Below are positions 22,698 to 31,189 of a DNA stretch of 31,293 nt, in pieces. The number at the start of each line of letters is the position of its first letter. Positions within the stretch are counted from its first letter, which is position 1. Below the pieces are notes generated by a model. That model was not told the origin of the DNA. It did no database searches and saw nothing but the letters and a program-made list of their open reading frames with translations. The position numbers and the translations under genes were made by a program. The stretch covers positions 1-31,293 of the forward strand of contig PWSL01000082.1 of assembly GCA_003563255.1 (NCBI GenBank), read 5' to 3'. Source of the stretch: Desulfonatronospira sp. Lineage in GTDB: Bacteria; Desulfobacterota; Desulfovibrionia; Desulfovibrionales; Desulfonatronovibrionaceae.

Positions 22698-23794
22698 GTC
22701 TATGCAAAAGATAATTGCGGATCAATGCGTCAATATTTCCATCCAGTACACCGTCCACGTCCGAAATTTCGGTGTTGCTCCGGTGATCCTTTACCAGACG
22801 GTAGGAATGGAGGGTATAGGTCCGGATCTGGCTTCCCCAGGCGATACTCTCCTTGGCTGCATACTTTTCCTGTCTTTCGTCCTCCAGTTTTTTCATTTCC
22901 TGGTCATACAGCTTGGCTTTTAAGATTTTGAGAGCTGCTTCCCGGTTGCGTCTCTGTGATCTTTCGCTCTGACACTGGACCACTATGCCTGTAGGCAGAT
23001 GTGTAATGCGGATTGCCGAACTGGTCTTGTTGACGTGCTGCCCTCCGGGACCGCTGGCTTTGAATACGTCCACCCGCATGTCCTCTTCTTTGACTTCAAT
23101 ACTGATATCATCGGAAACCTGGGGATATACATCCACTGAAGCAAATGAGGTATGTCTGCGTCCGGATGCGTCAAAGGGGGAGATGCGGATGAGTCGATGT
23201 ATTCCCCTTTCGCTTTTCATAAGGCCGTAGGCGTACTCTCCAGTGACCTGAAATGTTACGCTTTTGACGCCTGCCTCATCTCCTGGAAGGTAGTCCAGAT
23301 AATCCAGCTTAAAACCACTGTTTTCCACCCAGCGAGTATACATGCGCAAAAGCATCTCCACCCAGTCCTGCGCCTCGGTACCTCCTGCCCCGGGGTGAAT
23401 TGAGACTATTGCCGGATTCTTGTCGTCTTTTTCGCTCAGCAGGGAGGCCAGCTCGATCTTTTCAAGTCTTTGACTCAGGGCAGCCAGACTGTCCCCAAGA
23501 GCCTGCAGAACATCCTGGGACGGGTCATTTTCAGCAAAAATCAGCCATTCTCTTGCCTCTTCCTGAAGACTTTCAAGGTCTTCATATTGTTTTATATTGT
23601 CTTCGAGAGTGCTTTTTTCCTTGAGAACAGGGGTGAGTTTTTCCGGGTTGTCCCAGACCCCGGGCCTGGAAAGTTCATGCTCGATTTCCTGAAGTCTTTG
23701 CCTCTGTGATTCCAGGTCAAAGCCGCCTCCAGAAAGAAGAAAAACGTTCCAGAACCTGGTCTGCACGGGTCTTGAGATCGGATAGTTGTATCAT
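22690..23794 (-). CDS. prfB: Peptide chain release factor 2, with programmed +1 frameshift
   Basis: RF2 ends translation at UGA and UAA. The main frame (22690 to 23718) has the stop-codon-recognising SPF (ISPFDASGRRHTSF) and the catalytic GGQ (SGPGGQHVNKTSSA). The first 25 codons lie in another frame: ATG 23794, MIQLSDLKTRADQVLERFSS, ending FWRRL at CTT-TGA (23717-23722). The sequence GGAGG-CGG-CTT-TGA-C is the classical RF2 frameshift signal: an internal Shine-Dalgarno three bases before CTT, a slippery CTT and an early UGA followed by C. Ribosomes must shift +1 to make the full 367-aa protein, so RF2 controls its own level. No strong initiation site is seen before 23794. A palindromic element ends 44 bases upstream. 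Confidence 0.95.
23716..23724 (-). promoter_or_regulatory. RF2 +1 programmed frameshift site
   Basis: Minus strand GGCTTTGAC: the zero frame reads CGG-CTT-TGA, and the shifted frame continues TTT-GAC. GGAGG lies three bases before CTT, the same spacing as in E. coli prfB. Low RF2 allows slippage on CTT past UGA. The site decides the true gene structure, since a simple frame search would begin the protein at a false internal start (23766). Confidence 0.95.
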
Positions 23795-23838
23795 GATACT
23801 GTTGATGTCTGAGTAGTTGTATTGTAGCTTGAGAGTTT

Positions 23839-23977
23839 GTATCGATTCAGCGCTTTGCATGTGGCACGGGGACTGGCTCTCCCCGCACTTATTTTTAAAA
23901 CCTGTCAATCATCCTTCAGAAAAATAAGTGCGGGGGTGCCTGTCCCCTGCTTTCTTTAAAAAGGGCTAAACTGTTAC
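23839..23977 (+). repeat. Palindromic element, subfamily A (A6), in the prfB leader
   Basis: L end GTATCGATTCAGCGCTTTGC, hairpin GGGGACTGGCTCTCCCC, a centre close to that of A5 (AACCTGTCAATCATCCTTCA), R hairpin GGGGGTGCCTGTCCCC, and the tip variant GGCTAAACTGTTAC. It lies between lnt and prfB, so on the minus strand it is read after lnt and before prfB. No matching flanking duplication was found. Confidence 0.92.
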
Positions 23978-24037
23978 AAAAAACAATTCCAGAGAAAGTC
24001 TGGAATGCCGGAATAAATCCCCCTGACTGGTATCGAT

Positions 24038-25600
24038 TCATGCCGTGGAGTCCAAAATGAAAGGCTTTCCGGATGATGACCGAAAGGGCCGTATCAGACA
24101 CAGAACAAGCCCCGAAAGGCTTATTGCCACAATGGACCAGTTGATGTGCCAGTACCAGACATTATAAATGGTTTTCCGGTCCAGAAGGGTTACACTGTCT
24201 TTGAGAATGGCCTCCTGAAACAAGGGGGTTTTTCTGTATACATTGCCTGCTGGGTTTATAAAGGCCGAAATACCGGTATTGGTAGCCCTGACCACAAAGC
24301 GTCCGTGCTCAACTGCTCTGAGTACGCTTAAATGCAGATGCTGCTCAGGGGCCGAGGTTCTGCCGAACCAGGCGTCGTTGGAAATATTAAGCAAAACGTT
24401 CCCCCCCTGCTGCACTCTGTCCCTGACCAGCCCGGAAAATATTATTTCATAGCAGATGAGCATCCCCAAGGCAAGGTTTTCATGTTCCATTGGGGCGGTG
24501 GCCCTGCCCGGGGAAAAATCCATTGGTCCGGCCACCAGACGATTCAGAAAAAAAAGCTGGTCAGGCCATGGAGTGTATTCCCCGAAAGGCACCAGGCGCT
24601 CTTTGTCGTAATGATCCTGTATATAACCCTGCCGGGATATCCAGAAGGCCCTGTTGTAGAGTTTGAAATTTTTGCCGTCATCCAGCATTTCGTAAGCAGG
24701 GGCGCCGGTAATGAGATCAATGCCCTGGTGCTGGGCAAAATCCAGCACCATAAAACTCAGACGGCTCTGCTCCTGCAGGTAAAAAGGCATGGCGGTTTCA
24801 GGCCAGACAACCAGGTCCGGATCATGTCTCCGGAGTCCTTGAAGAGTAAGGGATTTATACTTCTCAACGGTTTTAACCTGGCTGTCTTCTTCCCATTTCA
24901 TTTCCTGGTCCACATTGCCCTGGATAATTAATATGTCTATGGAGGGTCCGTCAAAATTGTCCTCAGGGAGAAAAAAACCGTATCCCAGAAACAGGGCAAT
25001 CATAACCAGGGCTGCGATTACAGAGTACCTGTTTCGCTGGTAAAGCCAGATGCCTGCACAGGCCAGGACCATTGCCAGGCCGTAGCTGCCTACTATGGAA
25101 ACCGCCTGGATGGTGCCGGGCCAGATGCTGAAGGCCTGAGCCGTTATAAGCCAGGGAAAACCGGTTAAAACATACTCTCTTGTATATTCGAGAAAGCCCC
25201 AAACAGCTCCTCCGAATAAGCCCATGGCAAACCAGGAAAACCGCCTTTGCAGCATGAAAACCATTACCACGTAAATACTGCTGAAAACCCCCAGCACAAA
25301 TCCCAGTAGAAGGGGGCAGAAAACAGCCAGTATCAAGGGAAAATGTCCGTAATAATAGACCGGAACCAATATCCAGTATAGTGTAGCAGCATAGGCGGTC
25401 CCTGATACCAGTAATGCCCACCTGAAAGCCTCTATTTTGCCGGCTGCATGAAAGGCGATAACATTCAGCCCAAGGAAATAAAGGAAAATAAAAAATGGGA
25501 TCTGTATTAGAGGATTGGCAAAAGCCAGAAACAGTCCTGGAAGGCAAAGTAAAAACGAGACCCAGAAAATGCTTCTGCTGAAAATACTATACCCGTTCAT
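24038..25600 (-). CDS. lnt: Apolipoprotein N-acyltransferase
   Basis: The 520-aa inner-membrane product adds the third acyl chain to lipoproteins, for which the PpiC lipoprotein in this window would be a substrate. About seven hydrophobic segments in the first 215 residues are followed by a periplasmic nitrilase-like domain. Its catalytic triad is visible: Glu in VVWPETAMPF, Lys in KERLVPFGEYTPWP and Cys in GMLICYEIIF. A final transmembrane helix is near the C-terminus (IVAISLSGLVLCLI). ATG 25600 overlaps the corC stop as ATGA, which is preferred to the in-frame start at 25627. corC and lnt adjoin in many Gram-negative bacteria. Confidence 0.95.
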   Translation of the reverse strand: MNGYSIFSRSIFWVSFLLCLPGLFLAFANPLIQIPFFIFLYFLGLNVIAFHAAGKIEAFRWALLVSGTAYAATLYWILVPVYYYGHFPLILAVFCPLLLGFVLGVFSSIYVVMVFMLQRRFSWFAMGLFGGAVWGFLEYTREYVLTGFPWLITAQAFSIWPGTIQAVSIVGSYGLAMVLACAGIWLYQRNRYSVIAALVMIALFLGYGFFLPEDNFDGPSIDILIIQGNVDQEMKWEEDSQVKTVEKYKSLTLQGLRRHDPDLVVWPETAMPFYLQEQSRLSFMVLDFAQHQGIDLITGAPAYEMLDDGKNFKLYNRAFWISRQGYIQDHYDKERLVPFGEYTPWPDQLFFLNRLVAGPMDFSPGRATAPMEHENLALGMLICYEIIFSGLVRDRVQQGGNVLLNISNDAWFGRTSAPEQHLHLSVLRAVEHGRFVVRATNTGISAFINPAGNVYRKTPLFQEAILKDSVTLLDRKTIYNVWYWHINWSIVAISLSGLVLCLIRPFRSSSGKPFILDSTA

Positions 25601-26409
25601 TTGCTTAAAGGACGGATTTCCAGCCATTGAATGTTTTTAGTGTTTGCCTCAAGAACTACATATTTGAAAAGGGTATCAGAAAACTCTTCTCCTTTTTCTG
25701 GTACTTTTCCAGCCAGGTGACTTACATAGCCCCCTACCGTCTCGACCTGTTCAGAGGGAATTGATATTCCATACTCTGCCAGTTCATCCAGTGTTGTACG
25801 GCCGGCAACATGATAGCTTCCGTCTTCCATAACCTGCACTTCCTGTGGACGTGGAGGGTCGTACTCGTCTTCTATTTCCCCCACGATTTCTTCCAGAACG
25901 TCTTCCAGGGTTACAATGCCGGAAGTACCGCCATATTCATCCAGAACAATACCCAGGTGAATATTCTGACTGCGGAAATCCATTAATATCTGCCTGACGT
26001 TTTTGGTTTCCGGGATAAAATGAGGCTCACGCATCATGGTCTTTACAGATACATCCCCCTCCTGAAAGAAGTGCTGCAAAAGGTCCTTGGCATGAATCAG
26101 GCCCACCATGTGATCTTTGTTGTCCCGGTACACCGGGAGCCTGGAGTGACCGGACTGCATGATGGATTCTGCCACCTGTTTCAGGGTGTCATTTTCTTCT
26201 GCACATACCAGGTCGGTTCTGGGAACCATAATTTCAACAGCCTGTTTTTCATGCAGGCGAAGGATGCTGAGAAGCATACTCACTTCTTCGGTCTTGATTT
26301 CTCCTTCTTCGCTTGCTTCCCTGATGGCCTCTTCCAGCGAAGCATCGCAACGTGATCCGAATATCCTGCGAACCATGCTCCATAATTTATTTTCTGAAGC
26401 CTCTTCCAA
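25597..26409 (-). CDS. corC: CorC/HlyC-family CBS-domain protein
   Basis: The 270-aa cytoplasmic product has a paired CBS (Bateman) module: MVPRTDLVCAEENDTLKQVA (about residue 60) and REPHFIPETKNVRQILMDFR (about 126). The conserved ending GIVLDEYGGTSGIVTLEDVL follows, then the CorC_HlyC domain (YHVAGRTTLDELAEYG to the end). No membrane domain is present, as in E. coli CorC (YbeX), linked to Mg2+/Co2+ efflux and membrane integrity. The start is a TTG with GGAGG six bases before it; the nearby ATG is out of frame. A palindromic element ends 32 bases upstream, so it is in the message leader. lnt follows with an ATGA overlap. Confidence 0.9.
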   Translation of the reverse strand: MEEASENKLWSMVRRIFGSRCDASLEEAIREASEEGEIKTEEVSMLLSILRLHEKQAVEIMVPRTDLVCAEENDTLKQVAESIMQSGHSRLPVYRDNKDHMVGLIHAKDLLQHFFQEGDVSVKTMMREPHFIPETKNVRQILMDFRSQNIHLGIVLDEYGGTSGIVTLEDVLEEIVGEIEDEYDPPRPQEVQVMEDGSYHVAGRTTLDELAEYGISIPSEQVETVGGYVSHLAGKVPEKGEEFSDTLFKYVVLEANTKNIQWLEIRPLSK

Positions 26410-26433
26410 ACCATTCCTCCAGCTATAGGTTTA

Positions 26434-26588
26434 ATCCGGAAGTATCTGTTTAGCGCTTTGCATGTGGCACGGGGACTGGCTCTCCCCGCACTTGTTTTTA
26501 GCGTATGTGAAGATCATTACAGAAAAATTAGTGCGGGGGTTGCCTGTCCCCTGCTTTCCTTAAAAGCGCTAAACAGATACATCCGGAA
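26434..26588. repeat. 8-bp direct repeats flanking palindromic element A7
   Basis: ATCCGGAA stands at 26434-26441, immediately before the element's first base, and again at 26581-26588, immediately after its last base. Exact abutment on both tips is what a target-site duplication from transposition looks like. Confidence 0.8.
26442..26580 (+). mobile_element. Palindromic element, subfamily A (A7), MITE-like
   Basis: A complete 139-bp copy: tips GTATCTGTTTAGCGCTTTGC and TAAAAGCGCTAAACAGATAC, L hairpin GGGGACTGGCTCTCCCC, R hairpin GGGGGTTGCCTGTCCCC (one extra T). The centre (AGCGTATGTGAAGATCATTA) differs from all other copies, while the ends are conserved. It has no coding capacity. The flanking 8-bp duplications make it the best evidence that the family moves by transposition. 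It lies 32 bases before the corC start. Confidence 0.88.
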
Positions 26589-26735
26589 ACTGTTCTTTGT
26601 AATCATTCAAGGGGATGCCTGAACCGGCCTCCCTGAATGGTTACCCGTGACCAACTGCATGTTGTTTCAAAATTTGTGCTGAACGTCTGAACAGATTGCC
26701 GGCAGCGACTTCCAGGCCACCCGGTAAGCCTTATC
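26589..26735. other. Gap between element A7 and the PilZ-type gene
   Basis: No gene is seen. Weak palindromes are present (ATTCAAGGGG against CCTCCCTGAAT at about 26607-26638, and a CCGTAAG/CTTACGG stem overlapping the stop codon of the PilZ-type gene). GTGCTGAACGTCTGAACAG at about 26677 recalls an element tip but is too short to assign. Confidence 0.4.
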
Positions 26736-27806
26736 TTACGGCTCCTTGACCCCTTTCTCACGGTAAAACTGCAAATGCTTCTGCACCACCCAGTTGGTCA
26801 TTTCTTCCACCCCTTCCCTTTGATCCACCTGTTCCCACCGGGATATCTTGCCGGTATCCGGATCCAACTGAGCGCAAAAAACGTATTGCATGCCCAGAAT
26901 GTAATAACCCTGCTGGTCAGTAAAGTAATTCCTGATTCTGCCCACAAAATAAAATGTCTGATAAGAGGTATCAGGGTCCGGTTGATCCCGAAGCTGTAAA
27001 AAAATAATCAGGGTTGGATTCTTTTTTATAAATTCGTCTATGGGAGTAATCAATTTGTTCCAGATACTTATACTCATCCCACCCCCGGAAAGATCTTCTA
27101 GTCTCAACTGGGGCTTGCCGCCACTGTGAACGTATTCGGCAAGCGGTTGTTCCTGGTGCATGATATCCTTGGCCAGTGCACCCTGGCTGTCTGTAAGTGC
27201 GGGCCAGACCTTTAAAGATTTGATATAAGCCGGGGGCGGTTCCAGGCGCAGGTGCATCCTCTTCTGCTCAAGCTTAAGGGCGCCGGGCACCGCAAGTTGA
27301 ATCATTGGCCCACTGCTGTCAACAGGCAGACCGATGATCCTTGAATCAAACTTATAATAAAGCCTCTTCTTCCTGTCTATACGGATTGAAAAAAAAACAA
27401 TTACCGTTCTATTGATCCAGCTTTGCCTGGGTTTTAAGTGCTGTGGGGGTTCAACGGTGATGCTGTTTTTGGTAAGGTCCTGAATGAGGCAGGAAAGGTG
27501 CTGTCCCTGAATCCTGAAATACAGTTCCATACGGCTGCCCTGGCCCCAGGCGCTGTCCAGTATCTGCATGATATCTTCTCTGGATGTCAGGGTGAAAGGG
27601 CTTATATCTTGAGATTCTCCGCCTTGCCTGAATTTTTTGTTCAGAATGTACCCCAGGACAAACAGCAGCACCAGGCCCAGGACTATGCCCAGAACAATAA
27701 AACCGGTACCCAGCATGGGTGTCTGATGAAACCCCTCGGAAATCTGCGGCCAGAACTGGGCAAAACCTAAGTAAGCATCTGAAAAAGCATGGTACGAGGT
27801 GGACAA
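26736..27806 (-). CDS. Membrane-anchored PilZ-type protein
   Basis: The 356-aa product has one N-terminal transmembrane helix (TGFIVLGIVLGLVLLFVLGY, about residues 34-53). A long middle beta-rich part resembles a YcgR-like N-terminal domain, and a PilZ-like C-terminal domain follows. The two cyclic-di-GMP contact motifs are present in form: RxxxR as RMHLR (about 182-186) and DxSxxG as DLSGGG (about 238-243). It is thus a likely cyclic-di-GMP receptor at the membrane, possibly acting on motility. The start is TTG with GAGG seven bases upstream. It lies 38 bases after mnmG, so probably cotranscribed. The exact function is not known. Confidence 0.75.
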   Translation of the reverse strand: MSTSYHAFSDAYLGFAQFWPQISEGFHQTPMLGTGFIVLGIVLGLVLLFVLGYILNKKFRQGGESQDISPFTLTSREDIMQILDSAWGQGSRMELYFRIQGQHLSCLIQDLTKNSITVEPPQHLKPRQSWINRTVIVFFSIRIDRKKRLYYKFDSRIIGLPVDSSGPMIQLAVPGALKLEQKRMHLRLEPPPAYIKSLKVWPALTDSQGALAKDIMHQEQPLAEYVHSGGKPQLRLEDLSGGGMSISIWNKLITPIDEFIKKNPTLIIFLQLRDQPDPDTSYQTFYFVGRIRNYFTDQQGYYILGMQYVFCAQLDPDTGKISRWEQVDQREGVEEMTNWVVQKHLQFYREKGVKEP

Positions 27807-27844
27807 TGTACTGCCTCTGGAAGTTTAGGTGTGGGACAGGAAGT

Positions 27845-29722
27845 TCAAATAGTTTTTTTACCCTTTTTTAAAAAGATCTGCAATGCTGAAAGAGTTGCAG
27901 GAGTTATGCCGGAAATTCGTCCTGCCTGGCCCAGGGTTCCCGGACGAATGGAGGACAGCTTCTCCACAGCTTCTCTAGAAAGGCCCGGTATCTGGCTGTA
28001 ATCCAGGTCCCGGGGAAGCCTGGTGTTTTCCAGATCCCGGGTGCGCTGAGCCATTTCGCGCTGACGAATGATATAACCCTCAAACTTGATGTCCGTCTGC
28101 ACCTGCTCCAGAACAACCTGGTCATAACCCTCAAGCCCGGACCACAAAGGCTGAAGGTCCTGGATGTTCATTTGGGGCTGTTTCAAAAGCTCCGCCAGAG
28201 ATGCCGATCTTTTGGGCGGATGGGCCCCTATGTCTTCCAAAATTTTGACGGTGGCCCGGTCAGGTCGGATAACAACGGATTGCAGAGCATCTTTCAGGTT
28301 TTTAATACTTTTCTGTTTATATTGAAAGGTTTTCCAGTGTTCATCACCCACCAGGCCGATTTCCCTGCCCAGAGGAGTGAGCCTTGCATCGGCATTGTCT
28401 TCCCTCAAGAGCAACCTGTATTCCGCCCTGGAAGTAAACATACGATATGGTTCCTCAGTGCCCCTGGTTACCAGATCATCCACCAGCACTGCCATATAGG
28501 CTTCATCTCTTTTGAGAAGAAAATCTCGTCCGGACTTGCGGGCGAAGATATTCAGGGCTGCCCACAGACCCTGGGCCGCAGCCTCTTCGTAGCCTGAAGT
28601 CCCGTTTATCTGCCCTGCGCAATAAAGTCCTGACACAGCCTTGGTTTCCAAATCCGTTTTCAACTGGGTGGGATAGATGTAGTCATATTCTATGGCATAG
28701 CCCGGACGGACGATGATAGCCTGTTCCAGACCAGGAATGGTTTTGAGCACTTTTTTCTGCACATCCAGGGGAAGGCTGGTGGAGATGCCGTTGGGGTAAA
28801 CCTCATGGCTCTCCAGCCCTTCGGGTTCCACAAAGATCTGGTGCCTCTCCTTTTCTGGAAACCTGGCCACCTTGTCTTCAATGGATGGGCAGTATCTGGC
28901 CCCGGTTCCAATTATTTGACCCTGAAACAGGGGGGAGCGCTCAAGATTGGCATTGATGCATTGGTGGGTGCTGCTGCTGGTGTAGGTAATATGACAGGGC
29001 AGCTGCTTCAAAGGGCTGGGTTTGCGCTGGAAACTGAAAAAAGGCAACGGATCATCACCTCGCTGCTCCTGCATTTTTGAGAAATCAATACTTTCTTTTA
29101 AAAGTCTGGGAACTGTTCCGGTTTTAAGTCTTCCAAGCTTCAGCCCCAGGCTGCCAAGGCTCAGGGAAAGTTCTGTGGAAGCGGGATCTCCTAGTCTTCC
29201 TCCGGAACAGCTGTCAGGGCCTACGTGGATAAGACCTTGCAGAAAAGTCCCGGTGGTAAGCAGGACGGCAGAACTCCTTATTTCCTCCCCAAAGGCAGTG
29301 CGGACTCCATAAATTCTTCCTTCACTTGTCAGCAGGTCCCTGACAAAGGATTCCAGAATGTAGAGATTCTCAAGGGAAAAGATTGTACTCCGGGCATGAT
29401 ACAGATAACGGTCCCGATCCACCTGGGCGCGGGTAGAGCGCACAGCCGGGCCCTTACGGGTATTGAGTCTTCTGAACTGTATGCCTGAAGCATCAGCCCA
29501 AACGCCCATGATTCCTCCCAGGGCGTCAATCTCCCTGACCATGTGGCCCTTGGCCAGGCCTCCAACGGCGGGATTGCAGGATAGGTGACCGATGCGATCG
29601 ATGTTGCTGGTGAGGACAAGGGTTTTAAGGCCCAGACGGGAAGCGGCATGGGCGGCTTCACAACCGGCATGGCCGGCCCCGACTATGATCAGGTCCAGTG
29701 ATTCGGGGAATTCTTTAATCAT
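27845..29722 (-). CDS. mnmG: tRNA uridine-5-carboxymethylaminomethyl modification enzyme MnmG (GidA)
   Basis: The 625-aa flavoprotein works with MnmE to install the (carboxymethyl)aminomethyl group on U34 of certain tRNAs. The FAD-binding GxGxxG motif is [20 protein letters not shown] (about residues 10-29). Other family marks are [32 protein letters not shown], the Cys/Tyr-containing [12 protein letters not shown] and the C-terminal helical domain ending [20 protein letters not shown]. Length is typical. ATG 29722 was chosen; the open frame to 29749 adds nine residues before the conserved start. A GGGGACAGG stretch lies just before the start and resembles a fragment of the palindromic element. 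Confidence 0.96.
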   Translation of the reverse strand: MIKEFPESLDLIIVGAGHAGCEAAHAASRLGLKTLVLTSNIDRIGHLSCNPAVGGLAKGHMVREIDALGGIMGVWADASGIQFRRLNTRKGPAVRSTRAQVDRDRYLYHARSTIFSLENLYILESFVRDLLTSEGRIYGVRTAFGEEIRSSAVLLTTGTFLQGLIHVGPDSCSGGRLGDPASTELSLSLGSLGLKLGRLKTGTVPRLLKESIDFSKMQEQRGDDPLPFFSFQRKPSPLKQLPCHITYTSSSTHQCINANLERSPLFQGQIIGTGARYCPSIEDKVARFPEKERHQIFVEPEGLESHEVYPNGISTSLPLDVQKKVLKTIPGLEQAIIVRPGYAIEYDYIYPTQLKTDLETKAVSGLYCAGQINGTSGYEEAAAQGLWAALNIFARKSGRDFLLKRDEAYMAVLVDDLVTRGTEEPYRMFTSRAEYRLLLREDNADARLTPLGREIGLVGDEHWKTFQYKQKSIKNLKDALQSVVIRPDRATVKILEDIGAHPPKRSASLAELLKQPQMNIQDLQPLWSGLEGYDQVVLEQVQTDIKFEGYIIRQREMAQRTRDLENTRLPRDLDYSQIPGLSREAVEKLSSIRPGTLGQAGRISGITPATLSALQIFLKKGKKTI

Positions 29723-29797
29723 TATGCCTGTCCCCGGTGGCCGAGGCAATAATTAACACAAAGTGTCGCTGGAGTGCCAGCAAAGATTTGAATCATT

Positions 29798-31021
29798 TCA
29801 AGGATTTATAGCCATCATTGCCATGACCTGAGCGTCCTTGAGGGTGTTGCGAATGCTGGAGCGCTCGTTGGGCTGATGCGCCGTGCCTTCCAGCGTGGCC
29901 CAGACTACGGCACTGTATCCTCTGTGCCGTAGAAAGGCCGCCACAGTTCCCCCGCCTACCCCCTGGGGCCTGGGGTGCACCCCGTAAATCTTTTCAATGG
30001 CCCTGCCCAGGCTGCGCACCACCGGGCTGGAAGGATCCGTATGCGGGGCGGCTTGCTGCTGATAAACCACTTCGTAATGGATATGAACGCCGTAATTTTG
30101 TTCAATCACTGTGCCAAGCTCCCTGGCCCGGTCGATGATGTCTGTAATAGCATAGTCAGAAAGAATACGGCAATCAAGGTAAAAGACATCCATTCCCGGG
30201 ATTGTGTTGATATTGGGTACGTTGGCTTCTTTCTTGGTGGGACAGAAAGTGGACCCCGGCGGACTGAATAGATCGTTTTCACGAGGAAACAACATGTGCA
30301 GTTCATCCAGCTTCAGGATAAAGGCTGAACTAGCCACCAGGGAATTGATGCCCTTGACGGGAGTTGAGGCATGGCACTGCCTGCCCTGAACAGAAATTTT
30401 GAGCCACAGCATGCTTTTTTCAGCCACTTCCATCATGGTGGAATCACTGGTGCCGAAATCCGGAACCAGGAAAAGGTCGTCTTTTTTAAAAAGGTCCTTG
30501 CGGGTGTCGAGGACATAAGGCAGACCATAATCGTTACCGGTTTCTTCGTCGGAAACCATAATAAGCCCCAGGTTGATCTGTGGCTGGATGCCCAGCTCCA
30601 TGAAAGCTCTGGCCGCCATGACGGAAGATACGATGCTCTGGTGATTATCCTCCACTCCACGCCCGATAATGGTATCTCCATCCACAACCAGAGTGTAGGG
30701 ATCGCTTTGCCAGAGAGCAGGGTCCCCTGGAGGAACAATATCCAGGTGACTGATTATCCATAGTGTTCTGCTGGAATCCTGTCCCTGGATCCAGGTTGCC
30801 AGGTTGGGCCTGTACCCACACTCTACACGCTCATCCGGGGCATTGATGTGGATGATTTCCTGGAAACCGCAATCATTGAGATACTTGTGCATGAATTCGG
30901 CCTTTGCCTGTTCCCCGCTGCCTGCATTGGAGGGACCGAGGGCAGGGATTGACACCAGTTTTGACTGCAGATCCACGACTGCATCTGACTGTTTTTCCAG
31001 GAGCTGTATGAGTTTTCGCAT
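29798..31021 (-). CDS. M20-family metallopeptidase (ArgE/DapE type)
   Basis: The 407-aa product is a di-zinc amidohydrolase of the M20 group. Metal ligand stretches are ISHLDIVPPG (about residue 93), GRGVEDNHQSI (about 121) and VSDEETGNDYG (about 157, with the catalytic Glu); HQPNE lies near the C-terminus. A dimerisation domain begins at ISVQGRQCHASTP. The substrate cannot be read: DapE (succinyl-diaminopimelate desuccinylase) would fit the dapA/dapF genes in this window, but many M20 enzymes are general peptidases or aminoacylases. The frame is open to 31075, but that start would be part of a hairpin (31046-31074), so ATG 31021 is preferred. Confidence 0.85.
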   Translation of the reverse strand: MRKLIQLLEKQSDAVVDLQSKLVSIPALGPSNAGSGEQAKAEFMHKYLNDCGFQEIIHINAPDERVECGYRPNLATWIQGQDSSRTLWIISHLDIVPPGDPALWQSDPYTLVVDGDTIIGRGVEDNHQSIVSSVMAARAFMELGIQPQINLGLIMVSDEETGNDYGLPYVLDTRKDLFKKDDLFLVPDFGTSDSTMMEVAEKSMLWLKISVQGRQCHASTPVKGINSLVASSAFILKLDELHMLFPRENDLFSPPGSTFCPTKKEANVPNINTIPGMDVFYLDCRILSDYAITDIIDRARELGTVIEQNYGVHIHYEVVYQQQAAPHTDPSSPVVRSLGRAIEKIYGVHPRPQGVGGGTVAAFLRHRGYSAVVWATLEGTAHQPNERSSIRNTLKDAQVMAMMAINP

Positions 31022-31045
31022 AGCTTGACCGGGTATGAGCCTTGG

Positions 31046-31074
31046 TGCCGGATGCACTCTGTCTGCATCCGGCA
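31046..31074. other. 11-bp perfect hairpin before the M20 gene
   Basis: TGCCGGATGCA (31046-31056) and TGCATCCGGCA (31064-31074) flank a 7-base loop. It is in the leader of the M20 gene, about 25 bases before the chosen ATG. No T-run follows. It recalls classical REP hairpins in shape but no second copy occurs here. Confidence 0.7.
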
Positions 31075-31142
31075 TAATAATTAAAAATTTACGTAACAGT
31101 TCTGTCGCTTAGCATAAATAACTTGCTGGCAACTTATTTCTG

Positions 31143-31157
31143 AAGCGGGCTTTGCCC
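31143..31157. repeat. GCGGGC-TTT-GCCCGC hairpin with shared flank
   Basis: A perfect 6-bp GC hairpin is followed by AACCCAGATAA. A decayed relative, GCAGGCTGTGCCCGCAACCC, with similar flank, occurs at about 18450-18469 upstream of dapA. It is the first of a row of palindromes running to the window end. Confidence 0.6.
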
Positions 31158-31189
31158 GCAACCCAGATAAGTAAAGAGTTTTTGGCCCA

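Noticed and set aside
19..26580. The dispersed repeats as a CRISPR array
   Set aside because: Copies are kilobases apart, about 140 bp long and internally palindromic; there is no regular spacer arrangement and no cas gene.
29708..29735. GGGGACAGGCAT before mnmG as another element copy
   Set aside because: Only about 11 bases match the R hairpin, with no tips or arms; chance similarity is as likely.
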